Below the pieces are notes generated by a model that was not told the DNA's origin, ran no database searches, and was given only the letters and a program-made list of their open reading frames with translations. From positions 1-64,000 of the forward strand of contig JAIVFJ010000164.1 in the NCBI GenBank assembly GCA_025765615.1: 64,000 bases of DNA, given 5' to 3'. Shown here in pieces: positions 12,545-21,348 of this stretch. The translations under genes were made by a program, and so were the position numbers. How positions within the stretch are numbered: position 1 is the first letter of the stretch; each line of letters begins with the position of its first letter. Source of the stretch: Zopfochytrium polystomum (Eukaryota > Chytridiomycota > Chytridiomycetes > Chytridiales > Chytridiaceae).

Positions 12545-13540
12545 TCACGCATCGGTGAAAGGGGGCGCTTTCGATTCACATTCGTTTTCCGTGGATTCAA
12601 CCACCTCGACGATGCACGCGGCGGCGAAATACGAGTGCTCGGCCCAGGAGGCACTCGGCTTGGCAGACAGGATCCGCGCGGTCTGTTTGTTGCAAGCGTT
12701 TGTTTTTCGAGTTGCTGTTAAGCTCGCAGTTGAGGGTTTCTGGCATTCAAAGAAGAAAGAAGAAGATCTGACCCTGTTGGATCGCAACGCGAGCGCGAAC
12801 GCAGTCGTTTGGAAGATGAGATAGGTCCCGTATCCACCAAAGACGTGCTACAGGGCGTGGGCGGGGATTGAACCCCAAATGCGACCAAGGCGACAGAGAC
12901 GTTTCTCATATAAGCTCCAAATGATTGCAGCCACCACGAGCAAGCACGCGCCCGTCATTGCATATTCATACGCTAGCTTGATTTGCTCGGCCTTGCAGAA
13001 TGGGTCGCAAGGCGCGCCTTGCTTTGTCGTGCCCGAGACCCTCTCTGCCTCCCTCTTTCTGCTCGCGAGGCTGAGAACGAGGCACACGACGCACACCACG
13101 TAGACCGCAACCTCCCCCGCGGTGCCCAGGTCCGGCATCTCCGTTGAGGCCTCCGATACAAGCGTGACGACAAGTCCCGACGTGAGCAGCTTGCACAAGA
13201 CAACCTCCACCGCGGCCCACGCGGCCGCTGGCAACGACGCAAGGCGGGCCTCCGCGACCTTGTCCTGGGCGTTGCTCTGACCAGCCCGGGAAAGCGTGGA
13301 GACGCACTCGTGGACGAGAAATGGCGCCACAAGGATGCCTGGGACGGTGATGGTGAAGCCGTCGAGCCGGTTCCAGTCGGCGCGTCCAGTAAAGTGAGCT
13401 CCGAAGGAGGCCACGCCGTTGGCTGTCATTAGAGAGTACAGCGCGAGGAGCAAGCTGTCGTTTCTGTTGTACGCTAGGGTGGCGGCGGTACCGAGGAGTC
13501 CCAGAAGGACGATTACCGCGGCCGAAGTACTGCTCGCCAC
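12545..13540 (-). CDS. Second polytopic membrane protein, similar layout to the gene at 0.4-1.8 kb
   Basis: A minus-strand exon to about 12870 holds several helices (AAVIVLLGLLGTAATLAY, GFTITVPGILVAPFLVH, VVLCKLLTSGLVVTLV, VAVYVVCVVCLVLSL, GACLLVVAAIIWSLY) with a basic loop. Across a CTGTAG acceptor at 12848 the next exon reads FGGYGTYLIFQTTAFALALRSNR and continues to a TGA at 12545. The donor is not clear. Reading begins at a GTG, not ATG; upstream in the same frame is a TAG (at 13558-13560) preceded by a stretch with an ATG. So the start is unresolved. The order of helices, the charged loop before the last two helices and the RS-D/N-R tail resemble the gene at 384-1776; I infer distant paralogy. 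Confidence 0.45.
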
Positions 13541-13560
13541 CTCGGGGAATCCACCCTACC

Positions 13561-14413
13561 GTGCTTCGCAGAATGGGAAATCGCCACTACGGACCTCTGT
13601 GTTCATTGACGTTTGTTCTTTTTCTGGATGTGGAAATACAGAAATGGAAAAGCAATATTCGAGAAGCCGGAGAGGGAACAGAATATGGGACGGTAATGTG
13701 CTTTTCAATCTGGCTTCCGAGAGGCTCTTTGCAATGTGATGTACAAGCATCCAGTTGAACGGCAGCACCAAAAATAGTGATCTAGGTTGTCTAAATGATA
13801 CAATACCATTTTACCAAAAATAGCGCGCCACAGTGTGCAGTTCATGATATGCCTACAAACTCAACCACAGAATGCTGAAACACAGACGAAACGACCGTGC
13901 AGATTTTGAATCCTGGCTGGGAAGGGGCGTAGGAGAAGGCTGCTCCGAGTGTTGGCTCGACTTTTGGCCATCACTACACACTCATCAGCGGTTATGTTAA
14001 CCAGCAATGATGGGGCGGAAGAGGCGGTTTGGCCAACGATGGGTTTCAGCTTCAAGAGCACAAATGGATTGAAGAACTTTGTCGTTCACGTGAACAGTTC
14101 TAGCATTGGTGTCGTCGTAAAGAACAAACTCGCAGACTCCACTTTACCGCCATGTATTTCGTGGTTTCCGGCCAGACCCTTACTTCTCGCTCCCCGCGTA
14201 CTTGTACACACCCCCTTTTCGTCCTTCCAAAAAGGTCGCAGAGCCGGCATCGTGTGAGGCGGGCGCGGTGTGGGCGAGGCCGTTTGGGAGGAACAGCGAG
14301 TACCCGCCGCACGCGGCTTACGGCACGCTCGAGGGTGGCGTCGTGGGCCAGGACCGCTCGTACTCGGGTGCCGCGTTGTGGGAGCAGTTCTAGTTTGATT
14401 GGTGAAGCGAAGG
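13561..14413. other. Mostly non-coding; one weak plus-strand C-terminal-like frame
   Basis: Only one frame is suggestive: plus strand about 14240-14393, after a possible acceptor (GTCGCAG), ending GALWEQF-like at a TAG. It carries Gly/Tyr-rich sequence but matches no family I know and has no clear upstream exon. Confidence 0.25.
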
Positions 14414-14539
14414 TCAAGGGCCAGGAGCGTCAGTCTCATTTTGCTCGCCACAGCAGATGAACGGTCGAATGGCGAGAACCGCGATCCTGACCTGTCTGTG
14501 ATTGGCTTGGGTGAGCCACACAACACTGAGGTGCAAGGT

Positions 14540-14870
14540 TACCAGGATCTCTACAACTGATGCAGTGAGGACCCGGCCCTTTTTTCCTGTGAAACTGAGG
14601 TACGTTAAGCCCGCTAATAATACTTTTGTGGATACTGCATATCCAAGCCGCTCTGACAGCCTGCTTGCAATCTCATCCTGATGCATCTGGGGCCGCTCAC
14701 GGGTAAGAGCTTCAATAAAGTCCAAGTCCTTGCGAGTGAGGGACATTGGATGTCCACTTCCGACAGAGCAAGGGGCTGTATGTGTTCCCCCTTCTCGTAT
14801 ACAGCCAAAATTTTCTCATAGATTGCTTGAAGATTACGAAACGTTCAGCCAGCTTCTTTGTTGTCGGGCG
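14540..14870 (-). pseudogene. Tc1/mariner-type transposase N-terminal relic
   Basis: Minus-strand residues MSLTRKDLDFIEALTRERPQ and MHQDEIASRLSERLGYAVST have the pattern of the second helix-turn-helix of Tc1/mariner or IS630-like transposases (L-T-x-E-D-L-x-F-I then DEI...L...G..VS). Upstream, in another frame, a short helix-like piece follows. The catalytic DDE part is absent, so this is a scrap. Confidence 0.5.
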
Positions 14871-15503
14871 TCAGGGCTATGGTAGCAGGTGTACACCCGT
14901 TGGAGATGCGTTTGCCTCCATTGCTGTGGAGGATGACGGTGGTGGAGGCACAGTGGAGGCAGTTTTGTGATCAAGCAACATGGAGCGCAAGTGATGAACT
15001 GTTGCCCCCTGTGTCCTTCCTTCGTAGCCTACCAATGTGACCTGCTCCAGTGATATCAAATGCTAGCGTGATAAGCTCCATGCAGGTAGTGCGCCACCAA
15101 AGCGACGTGGAAACCAAGGTTCAAGGGAAATTGCTGTAGGTGCAGCGTACGTCAACTGAAATTAAGCAAATGGTAAATTCCGCCTCCATGAGGCAGTTTC
15201 TGCCGGTAAGGCTCAGCCCACCGGTTTCGGACGCCATCCCAGAACGGAGGTCAGCTGAATGAAACAGCCCATTGAAAAAACAAGAAAATTCATGCGACTT
15301 TCCTGCATCATTTCAGCCGGACCATGTCTTTTGCTCTGTCGTCCTTTTATTGATCAAAACCCAAATCCAAACCTGGCAACAATGACTGGCGGAGCCCTTG
15401 GCTGAGCCACCCACCACTCACCCAACACTACATAAACCGACCACCTTCTTTGTCGGTCGACCCAACAGTACAATCTCGGTCGCTGATCTCCCATAAAACA
15501 CAA
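14871..15503. other. Intergenic upstream of the micro-exon gene
   Basis: No supported coding frame. The last 90 bases before the ATG hold a TATA-like ACATAAACC at about 15430 and pyrimidine-rich leader sequence. Confidence 0.4.
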
Positions 15504-16343
15504 ATGGCTGCTCCCCGACCGTCGCTCGTCGCTCTTCTCTCCCTCGTCCTTCTCGTTCTGGCCACTTTCGTCCCCAGTGCCTTTGCAATCGGACCTGCCG
15601 TGCTCAAGCCCCGTACATGAATCAGTGTCCGTTCAAACCTTCTGCCTAATACTCGTGAGCAACCGCCCAATCTCATCTCCCTCGTTTAAGACTTACTTAA
15701 CTTTGCCTCCCCATAGGCCCTGTAAACAAAGAACGTAAGCCTTTCACCCAACCATAACAGTACACTCATCCCCATCACTCGAAAAAACTAAAAATAACAT
15801 TCAGCCGCTGTTGCAAGTATGCAATCTCTTTACGTTAATTTGTACCTTTTTCTTTCCGATTGCTCGCTGACTGACTTCGTCATCCCACATTTTCCCCTTC
15901 CTGAAGCCCCCCGAGTCGCTTCCAGCGCTGGTTCAGCTCGTGAGTTGCCGCCACCTTCCTTTCCTTCTTTCTCGTATAATACTCACTCCTCTTTGCCTGA
16001 CCCAGGCTTCCTGAACAGAGAACGTAAGCCTTTCATCCAACTGATTCGGCAACTCCTTTTTATCGCTTGCTCCGGCTTGCTGACTTCGCGAACCCCACAC
16101 CAAATCCTTCTTGAAGCGGTACGGGTCGCCTCCAGTGTTTCCCGTGAGTTGCCACCTGCGTTTTCCTACTTTTTTCTCTCCTAATACTTAAGCCGCTTTG
16201 CCTGACGCAGGCGCCGTGAACAAACAACGTAAGCCTTTCTTCGACTTTAGCAAAACTGATCCCCAGCCCTCGAACAAAATAATCTTTCAGCCGTTGCGAG
16301 GAGTGCCTCCAAAAGGGTAAATTTCTCACATTTCTTTCGGTGA
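15504..16343 (+). CDS. Secreted peptide precursor encoded by tandem micro-exons
   Basis: Exon 1 (15504-15612) encodes a clear signal peptide (MAAPRPSLVALLSLVLLVLA, then TFVPSAFA) and ends in phase 1. It is followed by six micro-exons: 15717-15734 (18 nt), 15805-15816 (12), 15907-15939 (33), 16006-16023 (18), 16117-16143 (27), 16211-16228 (18), and a terminal exon 16291-16343. Every internal exon is a multiple of three and phase 1-1, with canonical GT and AG borders, so any could be skipped without losing frame. The 95-residue product carries repeats of R-x-V/L-N-K/R-E/Q alternating with P-V-R-V-A-S-S-type segments and ends near a Lys-Arg pair. I recognise no family. A GTAAAT inside the last exon leaves an alternative downstream continuation possible. 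Likely exported; function unknown. Confidence 0.7.
15655..16316 (+). repeat. Tandem exon-intron repeat units inside the micro-exon gene
   Basis: Three copies of an 18-nt exon, each flanked by matching intron ends: upstream introns begin GTGAGTTGCC or GTGAGCAACC and end near CTTTGCCTGACSCAG, and downstream introns begin GTAAGCCTTTC. The alternating 27-33-nt exons also share sequence (RGTCGCYTCCAG). Both exons and introns were duplicated together. Confidence 0.75.
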
Positions 16344-17100
16344 AAACTTTTAACATTCTTTACCCCCTTTGACAACGAATAAAGGCACGACGCTAATTGC
16401 CAGGAGAAACGCTTAGTCCAACTCCGCTGTGGCAAGCTGTTCGTCGACCGGTCAAAGGAGCTTCCATTTTTTATTTGTTTTGTTGTGCGCGATTTTGGTG
16501 TGTCAATCAAAAAATCTTGGGTGTAAAACAATGGAAACGTGAGCCTTCAACATTTTGATTCGCTGTCCCGGGAGCGTGTGAAGAAAGGGAGAAAGGCGCA
16601 GCTGGAAACGAGCGGACCTGTCGCCCCTTTCCAGGGTTTCCAATTGAGCGCCCCAGAAATATGGAAAAAGACAGAACATCCTTGCAAATATTCCACCCCA
16701 AACCGAAGTACATGTACGGGAATATTCCCGGTAAAACTACACTTTCCGTTGGGTGAACAGTGTTTCAAAACAGAATTCCCTAGCGATTCTCTCTTTCTTC
16801 AAATCACTTTTGAGCAGAATCAGACGCAATCGTCGATCAATTCGCCCAGTTTGTTCGTCAAACACCAACTGGTCTCAACTTGATCCGCGAACAAAAGGCA
16901 TGCACAGTCCTCGACCATCGCTTCGCTGAAACACGCTCTTTCAAGAAACTTCCAAGGCTTGAGCGCAACGCCAGCGTTGCCCGCCCGCGCCGTGGTCGCC
17001 GCCACCGCCGCGTTTGTAGGCTCCGCATCGATCGCGATCGACGACGGCTGAGATGGAAACTGACTGTGAAGACGAAGAGTTTTCGGAAGTGGCGGAGCTT
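16344..17100. other. Intergenic; weak minus-strand frame only
   Basis: A minus-strand frame at 16820-17227 is open for 135 codons and Ala-rich in the middle, but has no recognised domain and overlaps the cerato-platanin upstream region. I do not call it a gene. Confidence 0.35.
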
Positions 17101-17119
17101 TCAAAATTTCCGGGGGTGT

Positions 17120-17140
17120 GGATTGGCAAAATGCCAATCT
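17120..17140. promoter_or_regulatory. Perfect inverted repeat with CCAAT motifs
   Basis: GATTGGCA, a three-base AAA spacer, then TGCCAATC. Each arm holds a CCAAT/ATTGG box, and a third half-site (GATTGGCAC) occurs at about 17184. It lies about 570 bases upstream of the cerato-platanin start and may be a bound operator-like site. Confidence 0.4.
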
Positions 17141-17289
17141 AAAGTGACGATGTTTTGACGTCCGTGCCAAATCTTCAAAGCCTCGATTGGCACATTCCTT
17201 TTTGGGCATCCTCCATCGCATCGCCATCGCGCGCTCCCTCCTCCATCAGCCCTCATTCCAAATATGGATTGTTGGGGCCGGCTGCAAAG

Positions 17290-17425
17290 CGGCAGGCCCT
17301 GTGGTTGCGCGTTTGTACGTACTGGCTTGGTCGCACCACTTCGGAACTCGAGCGAACCATAAATTTTTGCGAGACGGCCCAAACCGGACCCGGCAGGCCT
17401 TGTGGCTGCGCGTTTATTCTCGCTT
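17290..17425 (+). repeat. Imperfect direct repeat in the cerato-platanin upstream region
   Basis: CGGCAGGCCCTGTGGTTGCG at about 17290 recurs as CGGCAGGCCTTGTGGCTGCG at about 17389, both followed by CGTTT, about 98 bases apart. Confidence 0.6.
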
Positions 17426-17561
17426 GGTTCCCATTTCGTGCATTGAAAGCGACAGCACAGAGACAGAGAGACAAAGTCGGTGCAAATGGAGATGGTGTGG
17501 GGGAGGAGTCAAGCCACACTCGCACACACACTCCTCCCACGCGCTCTGGACGCCCCGGCAT

Positions 17562-17570
17562 TATATAAGC
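17562..17570 (+). promoter_or_regulatory. TATA box of the cerato-platanin gene
   Basis: ATTATATAAG sits about 140 bases before the ATG, followed by a CA-rich leader with a (CA)n run at about 17622-17647. Confidence 0.55.
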
Positions 17571-17705
17571 TGCCCAGTCACCTCGCCCTCACCACCCACT
17601 CAACGCACACACGTTCATCAAACACACACACACACACACCCACACACCCTGAATAGGCTCAACCCCCCAACCGCCAAAGCAAAGCTTCGCACAAAAAGAA
17701 CAGCA

Positions 17706-18158
17706 ATGCAATTCAAGGCCATCCTCGCCGTCGTCGCCGCCGCCGCCGCCGCCGCCACTTCCACCCCGTCCGCTCTCGCGTCGCCGCTCCACCGCCGCGA
17801 CGACGTGTCCGTCGCCTACGACCACAACTACGACCGCGCGACCGACCTGTCCCTCGCAAGCGTCACGTGCTCCGACGGCAGCAACGGCTTACTTACAAAG
17901 GGCTACTCGTCGATCGGCGCCCTGCCCGCCTACGCCGCCGCGTCGCCGTACGTCGGCGGATGGAACTCGCCAAACTGCGGCAAGTGCTACACCGTGTCGT
18001 ACAACGGGCGCTCTATCAATGTCATTGCCGTCGACCTCGGAAACTCCTTTGTCATGGGCGAGGACGCCATGAACGACTTGACCGGCGGTCAGGCTGAGGC
18101 GCTCGGTCGCGTCGCCGCCACCGCGGTCGAGGTGAACCAGTCCGTGTGCGGCCTGTGA
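17706..18158 (+). CDS. Cerato-platanin family secreted protein
   Basis: Single exon of 150 codons. The start ATG precedes a signal peptide (MQFKAILAVVAAAAAAATST), then a possible Kex2-type site after LHRRDD. The mature part has the full family pattern: SVAYDHNYD, then LASVTCSDGSNGL, YVGGWNSPNCGKCYTVSYNG, INVIAVD, AMNDLTGGQAEALGRV and the C-terminal VNQSVCGL. Four cysteines (TCSDG, NCGKC, VCGL) are placed as in known members and would form two disulfides. These small double-psi beta-barrel proteins act in the wall or are secreted, bind chitin-type oligomers and can be recognised by plants. The family is best known from Dikarya. A strong TATA, direct repeats and a palindrome lie upstream, suggesting regulated high expression. 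Confidence 0.95.
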   Translation: MQFKAILAVVAAAAAAATSTPSALASPLHRRDDVSVAYDHNYDRATDLSLASVTCSDGSNGLLTKGYSSIGALPAYAAASPYVGGWNSPNCGKCYTVSYNGRSINVIAVDLGNSFVMGEDAMNDLTGGQAEALGRVAATAVEVNQSVCGL

Positions 18159-18581
18159 TTTGATTCCATTTAGCTTTTGATTGGGTTTCACTATCATTAT
18201 GATCCTTCCATCTTGGATGGCGCGGCTTTCGCCGGCGTCAGACCAGCTCTCTTCTTTCTCCTGTAGCTTTTCCACCTCCCTTTCAGCTTAGAGACCTCTT
18301 TCCTTTCATGCAACGTGCACTTTTCTTCCTTGGGTGCCATCGAATAGAAACAATCTCTGCATCACCATTATATTGATGTACCAAGAGTCTTGATGGAGCT
18401 CCCTCTCTTTACATCTTTGAGCTGTGCCTGAATGACGAACCTAAGCTCTGTGCAATAACCCTCTCCTGTCACGATAGAAACATATTTACTCCAACAATAT
18501 CAGAGGTCCTTTGAACTGTGGTTCATTTGAACTATTCTGTACCTAAACACAATGATATTTTATATCGATCACACGGCAACA
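18159..18581. other. 3' flanking sequence, nothing identified
   Basis: AT-richer sequence after the cerato-platanin stop. No supported gene. Confidence 0.5.
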
Positions 18582-18990
18582 TTAGGACGTTGCGCAGGAC
18601 AACGCGCTGGTCCTCCGGGTCGCGCCCGCCTCCACCAACGCTTCGACAATCTCCTTGTGCTTAAAGTGCTGCGCGACCATCATCGGCGTGAACCCCTTTG
18701 CGCTGACGCGGTTCACGTCGGCGCGACCCGACGCGACAAGGAGCCTGATCATATCCACCAGCCATTCGCCGCCGCAAACGTCTGCGGCGTGTGCCCGTCG
18801 AAGCGCTCCACGTTCGGGTCCGCCCCCGCCTCCAGCAGTGCAACACGCAGTCCGGGTGCCCGCCCATCACCGCCGCCGCCAGCGGCGTCACACCTTTGCT
18901 GTTCCCCACGTCCACGTCCACGACAACGCGATCACCGGCGTCGTTCTTGATTGCCTGCAGGTCATGTGGAGGGCGGTGGTGGCCAACGTC
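18582..18990 (-). pseudogene. Ankyrin-repeat protein, two frame breaks
   Basis: Minus-strand pieces in three frames make consecutive ankyrin repeats: SKGVTPLAAAVMGGHPDCV, then after a break ALLEAGADPNVERFDGHTPQ, then after another EWLVDMIRLLVASGRADVNR, VSAKGFTPMMVAQHFKHKEI and VEALVEAGA, ending at TAA 18582-18584. The breaks fall within repeats and are too close for introns. It is either a pseudogene or a consensus-error victim; no other domain is visible. It is divergently arranged with the Hsp20 gene. Confidence 0.7.
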
Positions 18991-19050
18991 CCTGGAACAC
19001 CGTGGTTCGGAATGGAGCGACAAGAAATGGTTTGGTTGTGCCACCCGCGT

Positions 19051-19075
19051 GGAATTGTCCAGAAACTTCCAGGCG
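19051..19075 (+). promoter_or_regulatory. Heat-shock element upstream of hsp20
   Basis: Five contiguous 5-bp units GGAAT TGTCC AGAAA CTTCC AGGCG follow the alternating nGAAn/nTTCn plan; units 1, 3 and 4 are exact and unit 2 has one mismatch. Located about 95 bases upstream of the TATA box. Confidence 0.75.
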
Positions 19076-19144
19076 GGCGTCGGTCTGCCATGCCATTTTT
19101 TCATACTCACGAAACCCACTTCTTTTCGTTTCCACGCGCTCGAG

Positions 19145-19152
19145 TATAAATA
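19145..19152 (+). promoter_or_regulatory. TATA box of hsp20
   Basis: TATAAATA about 115 bases before the ATG, downstream of the heat-shock element. Confidence 0.75.
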
Positions 19153-19266
19153 GGCGGAATGGCACACAGCCTCTCCCCACTGCATTCGAACATACCTGCC
19201 TGGACAGCAAAAAGCATCAAAACCAACAAACAGCCCACAACCCCCACATCTACCGCAATTAACAAA

Positions 19267-19752
19267 ATGGCCGTCTTCTTCCCGCGGGACTCTCCCTTTG
19301 GCGACTTTGACCGCATTGTCTCGGCCTTCTTCGACCCCGACGCTGGCACAACCACGGCGGCCCGCGGCAACAACCAGCGCCAGCAACGCACCCCGCGCTC
19401 CACGATCCTCACCCGCGCCGGCTTCCACCCGCGCATCGACCTAGCCGAGACCGACGCGGGCTACGTAGTGCACGCGGATCTCCCCGGCATCCCCAAGGAC
19501 AAGGTCGACGTCTCGATTTCCGATGAAGGCGTGCTGGTGATTTCGGGCGAGCGCAGCTCGAACAAGGAGATCAAGGACGAGCAGCGGCACGTAGTGGAGC
19601 GGAGCTACGGGCGCTTCGAGAGGGCCGTTCGGCTGCCCCAAGACGCTGACCGGGAAAACGTGCAAGCGAAAATGACCGATGGCGTACTGGAGCTGGTCGT
19701 GCCGAAGCTGGCGCCTCCCAAGGAGGCTATCAAGAAGATCAGCATTCTGTGA
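19267..19752 (+). CDS. Small heat-shock protein, Hsp20/alpha-crystallin domain
   Basis: Single exon, 161 codons. A short N-terminal arm (MAVFFPRDSPFGDFDRIV) contains the F-x-D-F type region. The alpha-crystallin domain follows from about residue 55: FHPRIDLAETDAGYVVHADL, PGIPKDKVDVSISDEGVLVI, SGERSS, YGRFERAVRLPQDADRENVQ and GVLELVVPKL, with the A-x-x-x-n-G-V-L motif represented by KMTDGVLEL. The C-terminal tail contains a weak I-x-I (ISI). It should form oligomers that hold unfolding proteins. The heat-shock element and TATA upstream say it is heat-inducible. No introns, as is common for rapidly induced chaperones. Confidence 0.95.
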   Translation: MAVFFPRDSPFGDFDRIVSAFFDPDAGTTTAARGNNQRQQRTPRSTILTRAGFHPRIDLAETDAGYVVHADLPGIPKDKVDVSISDEGVLVISGERSSNKEIKDEQRHVVERSYGRFERAVRLPQDADRENVQAKMTDGVLELVVPKLAPPKEAIKKISIL

Positions 19753-19957
19753 TTGAGCCACAACAGTTTTTTGTTGACGCTTACTGCAGTGTGACTTTCT
19801 TTGTCGTTTTTTTTTTCTTTTTTTTTGGGTTGTGGAAACGTGTTGCCCTTTCTCTTTTGGTTCTTTCTCAACCGATATCCTCGTTGTCCATCTTATCGAT
19901 TGCTTTGAGAGTGTCCAAGATGCTAGTCGCACTGCGCGTATATCAATATATCCAAAT

Positions 19958-20340
19958 TTAAAAAAAAAAACAATCTCTTCTGAAATTTGGTATCTTTCGA
20001 GGGCCGCGGCGGACGGTGAGGGCGATCACATAGCGGGTGGGGTTGGTGCCCGTTAGGTGGGTTAGCAGCGACAGGGACGGGGTTGAGCTGGCCAGGGCGG
20101 CGAGGGCGAGGGCAACGGGTTGTGGCAGGAGCGGCAGGAGTGCCGGCAAGGAAGGAGGTGCCAACGATTGCGATCGTGGGCACGTAGGAGGAAAGCAGTA
20201 TCTTGAGGGAGGGTCGAAGGATGCGAGCGACTGGCGGGTTGGGTCCCAACACGGCGGCGGATGTGGTTGCCTACTTGGTTCCTGATGCGGGGAGATTTAT
20301 CAGAGAAGTTCCTTTCTTTGTCAGCTGTACCGATGCTGCC
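19958..20340 (-). CDS. Possible C-terminal part of a membrane protein (fragment)
   Basis: Minus-strand pieces in two frames are hydrophobic and coding-like: SLKILLSSYVPTIAIVGTSF and, after a one-base shift, LLPLLPQPVALALAALASST followed by a basic tail. No start and no family are recognised. It may pair with the equally fragmentary membrane sequence at 20.4-20.9 kb, but that one reads on the other strand. Confidence 0.25.
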
Positions 20341-20479
20341 TAGCCTTTTCAAAGGTGCTGCAAAGGGGAGTGCGGGGCGGCGGCGGCAGCAACGGCGGCG
20401 AGGCGACGAGCGGGAATGAATAGGTGGAGCACATTTTGCATAACACGCGTCTCCCACTTTTGTCTGTTGGCAGAAAACC

Positions 20480-20924
20480 ATGTTTGCGGACCGACCTCGC
20501 CGCCTCGTCGCCGTCGCCGCATCGCTGTCCGCCGCAAAGTGTGCACACGCCGCCGTCGCCGCTTCGCCCGTTGGCCGCCAGTGGCGAACAGCGTCGCCGT
20601 CGACGGCGCACTCTGACCAGCAACAAGAGCTGCAGCAGCAGCATCACCCAAACACCGCCAATCCAAATGATTCCGCCACCGGGCCTTCACAGCAGGCGCG
20701 GCGGCCTCCGCGGCAGCCATCGGCTTCGCCATCGGCCCCGCGGTGCTCGACGTCGTGGCCTCGTCTCTGCTTCGTCGATGGCGACCGAGTGCCGGGACGA
20801 GACGCAGCGCATCGCGGTGGCCGCGGCGCTGCTCGTGTCCGAGGCGGTGCTGCTGTTTGCGACGTACCTGCGGCTGCTGGGAAGGCCCGAGGTGCTCGGT
20901 CCTGTGGGTCGGACGAGAAGATAA
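20480..20924 (+). CDS. Possible small membrane protein with mitochondrial-type N-terminus (frame-broken)
   Basis: ATG at 20480 gives a basic, Ser/Ala-rich start (MFADRPRRLVAVAASLSAAK). Later plus-strand frames give two helices, AFTAGAAASAAAIGFAIGPA and RIAVAAALLVSEAVLLFATY, ending at a stop near 20924. They are in different frames, so an intron or an indel is needed between them. No family recognised. Confidence 0.25.
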
Positions 20925-21115
20925 TCCCAGGAATACTCCCTTCGTCACACCCTCTGGTATCCCCGGTGAGACAATTCGCTTCGCATTGTCGGAGGCGGGG
21001 TCGGAATGGCGCTCATCGCTTTTCTTCTGCGAAGAAGATATTCCGCAATTCTCTCCAAGGCCCACCATTCTGCTATTTACTTTTCTTTCGTCTCTTTCCC
21101 TTCCGAGCCGTCTAA

Positions 21116-21143
21116 GACCGACCGACCGACCGACCGACCGACC
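21116..21143. repeat. (ACCG)n tetranucleotide repeat
   Basis: About six tandem ACCG units. Confidence 0.85.
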
Positions 21144-21348
21144 GGACTGACTCTGGGAGAGTACGTAGCAACGGGGCGAAGTTGGTGTTAGTTGCGCCAC
21201 GACTTGGCGCTCTGTTGTGGCTTGGGTGGTCGCTGTGGACGTGTGAATGAATCCAATCCAAGGAGGAGGAGGATTATTTATTTTTTGTGGGATTTTTGCT
21301 TGATTTCACGAAAATCGATACGACGATCCACCCCCCATCAATTCAGCC

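Noticed and set aside
15428..15676. Minus-strand 82-codon frame over the micro-exon gene start
   Set aside because: It is the antisense of the signal-peptide exon and has no supporting features.
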